A stretch of DNA of 64,000 nucleotides from Neodontobutis hainanensis (lineage: Eukaryota > Chordata > Actinopteri > Gobiiformes > Odontobutidae), in contig JALDNG010000008.1 of NCBI GenBank assembly GCA_024349245.1, forward strand, positions 2,296,501 through 2,360,500. The letters are read 5' to 3'. The notes beneath the pieces are model-generated. The model made no database searches. It saw nothing but the letters and a program-made list of their open reading frames with translations, and was not told the DNA's origin. Positions 60,535 to 64,000 of this stretch are shown here, one piece after another (the first letter of the stretch is position 1; every line of letters starts with the position of its first letter). The translations under genes and the position numbers were made by a program.

Positions 60535-63500
60535 GTAAGAGCCAACAAGAAACTGGAGACGTGAAGGACAATAGTTAAATTAAGGCTCTAACTCTGCCAA
60601 GTGGTGATATAAAGAGAGCTAGGGTTAGAGCAAACTACAAATGTTTGATTTTGACTGTAAGAAACCTAAAAGTGGCAGAAGCTATTGTCAACCCATAACT
60701 TTATTTAGATTATCACTGACATTGTAAATAATGACATGTATTCAATAAAACAGTTAAACAATTTGCACAATCACAATCCTGCATTATGAAGTTTATCGCA
60801 ACAGTTTGATGAGAAATCTGCATTTGATCTATTTAGAAATACATGTTCTTTATTTAGTTGAGTGTTTGAAGAGCATTTAAAAGCTCTGAGTGGAGACTTC
60901 CCTTGTTACTAAGGCAAAGTGACCTAGAAAAAAAACATATGTTTGACGGATTTCAAAGCACAGCACAGTGGTGACTGAATGTGGCTGGACTGTAGCTTGT
61001 TCTTTTTGGATGAATGTGCTGCTTTAATATAAGTAGGACCCAGGCGTTTAAACCTTTTAAAAGACACCATAGCAACGGAGTGAAGGTTTTAGGTTTATTT
61101 AGTTTATCTGTCATCTGTACCTGACAAAACAGAAAACAACTTCACCATTATAATGGATAAGACATTAAAACACCATGAATTAAAAAAATAAAAGTCCATA
61201 CTATGATAGTTAAAGTTGAACTTGGAGTCCGTCCATTACACCACCAGTGGCTGCCTGTAGAGGGCAGTGTTGCACCAGAAGACAAATACGCACTTGACTC
61301 AAACATAAAATTTAAATTAGTTTCAAATTGATTTCTGCTTTTTTATTTAAATTTGATATAGTTTCTGAATTATATGTTATTTTATATATTTATTGCTTTT
61401 ATCGCAGTCTTGTTTTTAGCTGCTACATTTCTGTGCACAATTTGCTCTTACAAGCATTAGCATTTTATTAACATGCGCTTATCTGACACAAGCTCAGCTC
61501 ATATCTACTTATTGGAATCCACTTATTTTCTGGGTAGAGCTATTTTTTCCCCCTCATGCTTACATTTTCACACAGATTATGGCGGGTGCATCAATTTGAG
61601 TGAAAAGAATATTGCAGAAGGTCAATATTTTGACATATTCTTGATTTTGGTGGATTAAATAGAAGCAATCTGCCTAAAAGCATTTTAGCCTTTCCTTGTC
61701 TGTCTGTTTTGACAAACTTAAAGCAGCATCATTTTAAGACAAGCCAAAGCTTTAAGAAGAACATGATGTCTGACAGACCACTTCAAAGTTGCAGTTTTCA
61801 GAGAGGATAAATTTAGCCTTTAGCCTTCCCAAGATATGCACATTTGATGCCGAGCCGCAGCACAAACAATCCTCTGAATGTTTCTTCACTGCGCAAAAGT
61901 GCAAAGCAGCTGTCATCTCCACAGCTTCCAGCAAAAAAGGGACAATGTGACAGATGTGTTTATTCTCCAGACTGAGAAGCATTAGGTTAACCCCACTGGA
62001 TTTTTTAAACATGACATCTCAAAGAACACAGTACAAGACTCTCCTCTGATTGGCACATGCAGATGACAAAAAGTGCAGTGCTAAAAATAAGCTTTGTTTT
62101 GCAAAAAAACAACAACACATAGCCAAGCTAGGGATTGAGATTCTTGTCAGACTTTGGACTTTGATATGGTCAAAGTAGTAGTAGTAGAACTGGTTACAGT
62201 AAAGTCCAATAGTCTTTTTATGTACCTTACACACAGTACATAATGACTTAATGTTATAATATCTCTTGAATATGTGTCGTGCACATTTTAGAGACACATT
62301 TAATCCCAGATATTGTACACAGAAGTGTCTATGGCGTCTTTTCTTTAGAAATCATCTTGCAACTCATACAAACATAACTACAGTGTCTTGTTTTAAAAGT
62401 CTTCTGCTTTGAAATTTCATTGTTTGTATAAAAATCTAAAAATTACAGGGCACTTTATTATCCAGAAGAAATTTATGAAAATTAGACAGATCCAAATGGT
62501 GGATGTGTCCTTGATCTGTGAATACAAACCTCATTCAGTGAGTGCCTTGATGTGTCATTTTGAAGAGAATAACAATAAACCATCCGTTCTTAGGTTTTGC
62601 TTTAATTTGTGCAACAATAGCAAATCTAACATTATTAACAAATGTTGAACAGTTCTAATGAAGTCGTTGGCATTAGGTATGACCCAATATTCAATAGTGT
62701 AACCCGTTGACCTCTGTCACCCGTACGAGGGCTGTGTGGCAGCTGACTGTGTTTAAACAGGACACAAGCTCATTGAATCCTCCTTTCTTTTTAAATGTCA
62801 CACCGGGCGACATGCACTGGAATCTTTGCCATCCCAAGGTGCACTAAATGGATCCTAAAAAGTGCTGATTGTCTAACAAGCTTTGCTGGCAGTGCTTTCC
62901 TGTCCAGGAGAAAGCTTTTCTACAGTCCACAACAGATTATAGACAGAATGATAAAGGTGTGTGTTGTATGCGTTTGGTGGAGATTGTCCTGAGTCATGGG
63001 AAAACTTTTCTGCTCTCAGGCCCCTGCAGCATAGTTACAGTAACAATTGATTTGGGCCAAAGAATGAAATGCTTACTGTTGGGATTGCATTAGAATTAAA
63101 TGTTCTTACTAAACCCACTGATCATTTCTTATTATTAGACAGCCAGTTGCAGAAAAATACACTTTGGGGTTTGTTTTGCAAGGCACCTTTTAGCCTCACC
63201 TGTTCATTTTTGGATCATATAGCAATGACAAAACATTAAGAAATTTTTAGACCAGATGCAAATCAATTGTGTGTGTGTGTGTTTTCTGTTTTTTTTTAAT
63301 TGTTATTTCTTTATTAAGAAGTTTGGGAAACCCTGCTTTAGACCCAGCCTTGGTAAGGGAACTTTGTCCCTTTGAATGTAATTTGACATGAAGCTTTTGT
63401 GATGACATTGTGTGATGCTATGTTGTGACATAATGAGATGCTTTTGGAGATAATGATACACTTTGAATATAATTGAGTTGTGTGATGCTGCACATGATGG

Positions 63501-63700
63501 GTGTGGTAGACTGACTGAAGTCTGCATATGGATAAGCCAGGGCTCAGTGTAGGAAAAATAATAATATATAAAAAAAAACATTCTGCATATGACCATTATT
63601 CACAAAGGTGGAACACAATTTTTCATCACGTACGTCGACTTAATGTCATTACGCACCAACGAGGCTTTAATGTGATTTGTGCCACTGGTTTCTCAAAAGG
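60535..63700 (+). other. probable intron of the gene beginning at 60242
   Basis: AT-rich DNA without recognisable coding sequence on either strand. It holds a CTCF-like motif (61254-61268) and a TG run at about 63269-63282. The unknown gene's next exon is expected further downstream. Confidence 0.45.
61254..61268 (+). promoter_or_regulatory. CTCF-like motif, forward orientation
   Basis: CCTGTAGAGGGCAGT resembles the CTCF core (CC..NAGRGGGCAG) on the + strand. It is weaker than the 16814 and 56682 sites. Confidence 0.35.
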
Positions 63701-63739
63701 AAAACACACTGCTGAAAAAAATGATGGAAATGTAGTGCT

Positions 63740-63875
63740 CACACCCCACAGAGAGAGCGCGAGAGAGAGATGAGAAAGATGAGAGAGGGAGGGAGGGGGA
63801 GACAGCGCGTCGCAGAACCCTCACAGACGTAGCTCGTGTGTCGTGTGAATATTTGGGAGGAAAAAAACATTAAAG
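63740..63875 (+). promoter_or_regulatory. GA/CpG-rich promoter-like stretch with candidate noncoding first exon
   Basis: A purine-rich GAGA tract (about 63750-63805) leads into CpG-containing sequence (CAGCGCGTCGCAG). It ends at AAAG|GTAAGG with the GT at 63876-63877. This combination looks like the 5' end of a transcript whose first, noncoding exon is spliced onward. It could be an alternative first exon of the 60242 gene or the start of the next gene. It is cut by the window edge and unproven. Confidence 0.35.
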
Positions 63876-64000
63876 GTAAGGGGGAAAAGAAACTAAAGTG
63901 GTGCTGTGTTATCATAAAGCTCAAAGGCGGGATTTGCCGGTTGGTGTAATGCGATGTGCAGCTGCAGCCCGTTTTTTGAGCCAGGATGCCGGCGTTTTTT

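Overview
This window is a piece of a vertebrate nuclear genome, most likely a teleost fish. The genes are split into many short exons with GT/AG introns, the DNA between exons is AT-rich, and there are CA/TA microsatellites and fish-type interspersed repeats. The encoded proteins match vertebrate families almost codon for codon. There is no bacterial, plasmid or viral gene content, and I found no operon, CRISPR array or defence system. Species and paralogue (a or b copy after the teleost duplication) cannot be settled from sequence alone.

Layout, all genes on the + strand. (1) About 2.4-13.0 kb: dlg4 (PSD-95), read through 20 coding exons to its stop codon, starting from a possible alternative first exon with an unusual basic N-terminus; its probable 3' UTR follows. 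(2) About 15.7-21.2 kb: gene-free DNA with a CTCF-like motif. (3) About 21.2-52.1 kb: ephb4, a complete EphB-type receptor tyrosine kinase of 985 residues in 17 coding exons. It has a CpG-rich promoter/5' UTR, a 13.6-kb first intron holding a hAT-like MITE, an intronic tRNA-derived SINE, and a 3' UTR with several AATAAA signals. (4) About 52-60.2 kb: gene-free DNA with a perfect 18-bp hairpin, a dead LINE fragment on the - strand, two CTCF-like motifs pointing back toward ephb4, and a promoter-like GC-rich patch. (5) 60.2-60.5 kb: the first coding exon of a gene I do not recognise, continuing past a clear splice donor. (6) 63.7-63.9 kb: a GA/CpG-rich stretch ending in a strong donor, possibly the first exon of a further transcript.

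The two full genes encode a synaptic PDZ scaffold (PSD-95) and an ephrin-B receptor. The EphB4 C-terminus here ends in V-T-F, a class II PDZ-ligand pattern, but no functional tie between these neighbours can be inferred from position. The observations most worth following are the alternative dlg4 N-terminus, the convergent CTCF-like motifs around ephb4, the 53.55-kb hairpin, the unidentified exon at 60.2 kb and the NAGNAG acceptor in the ephb4 juxtamembrane exon. Nothing seen amounts to a new biological system.
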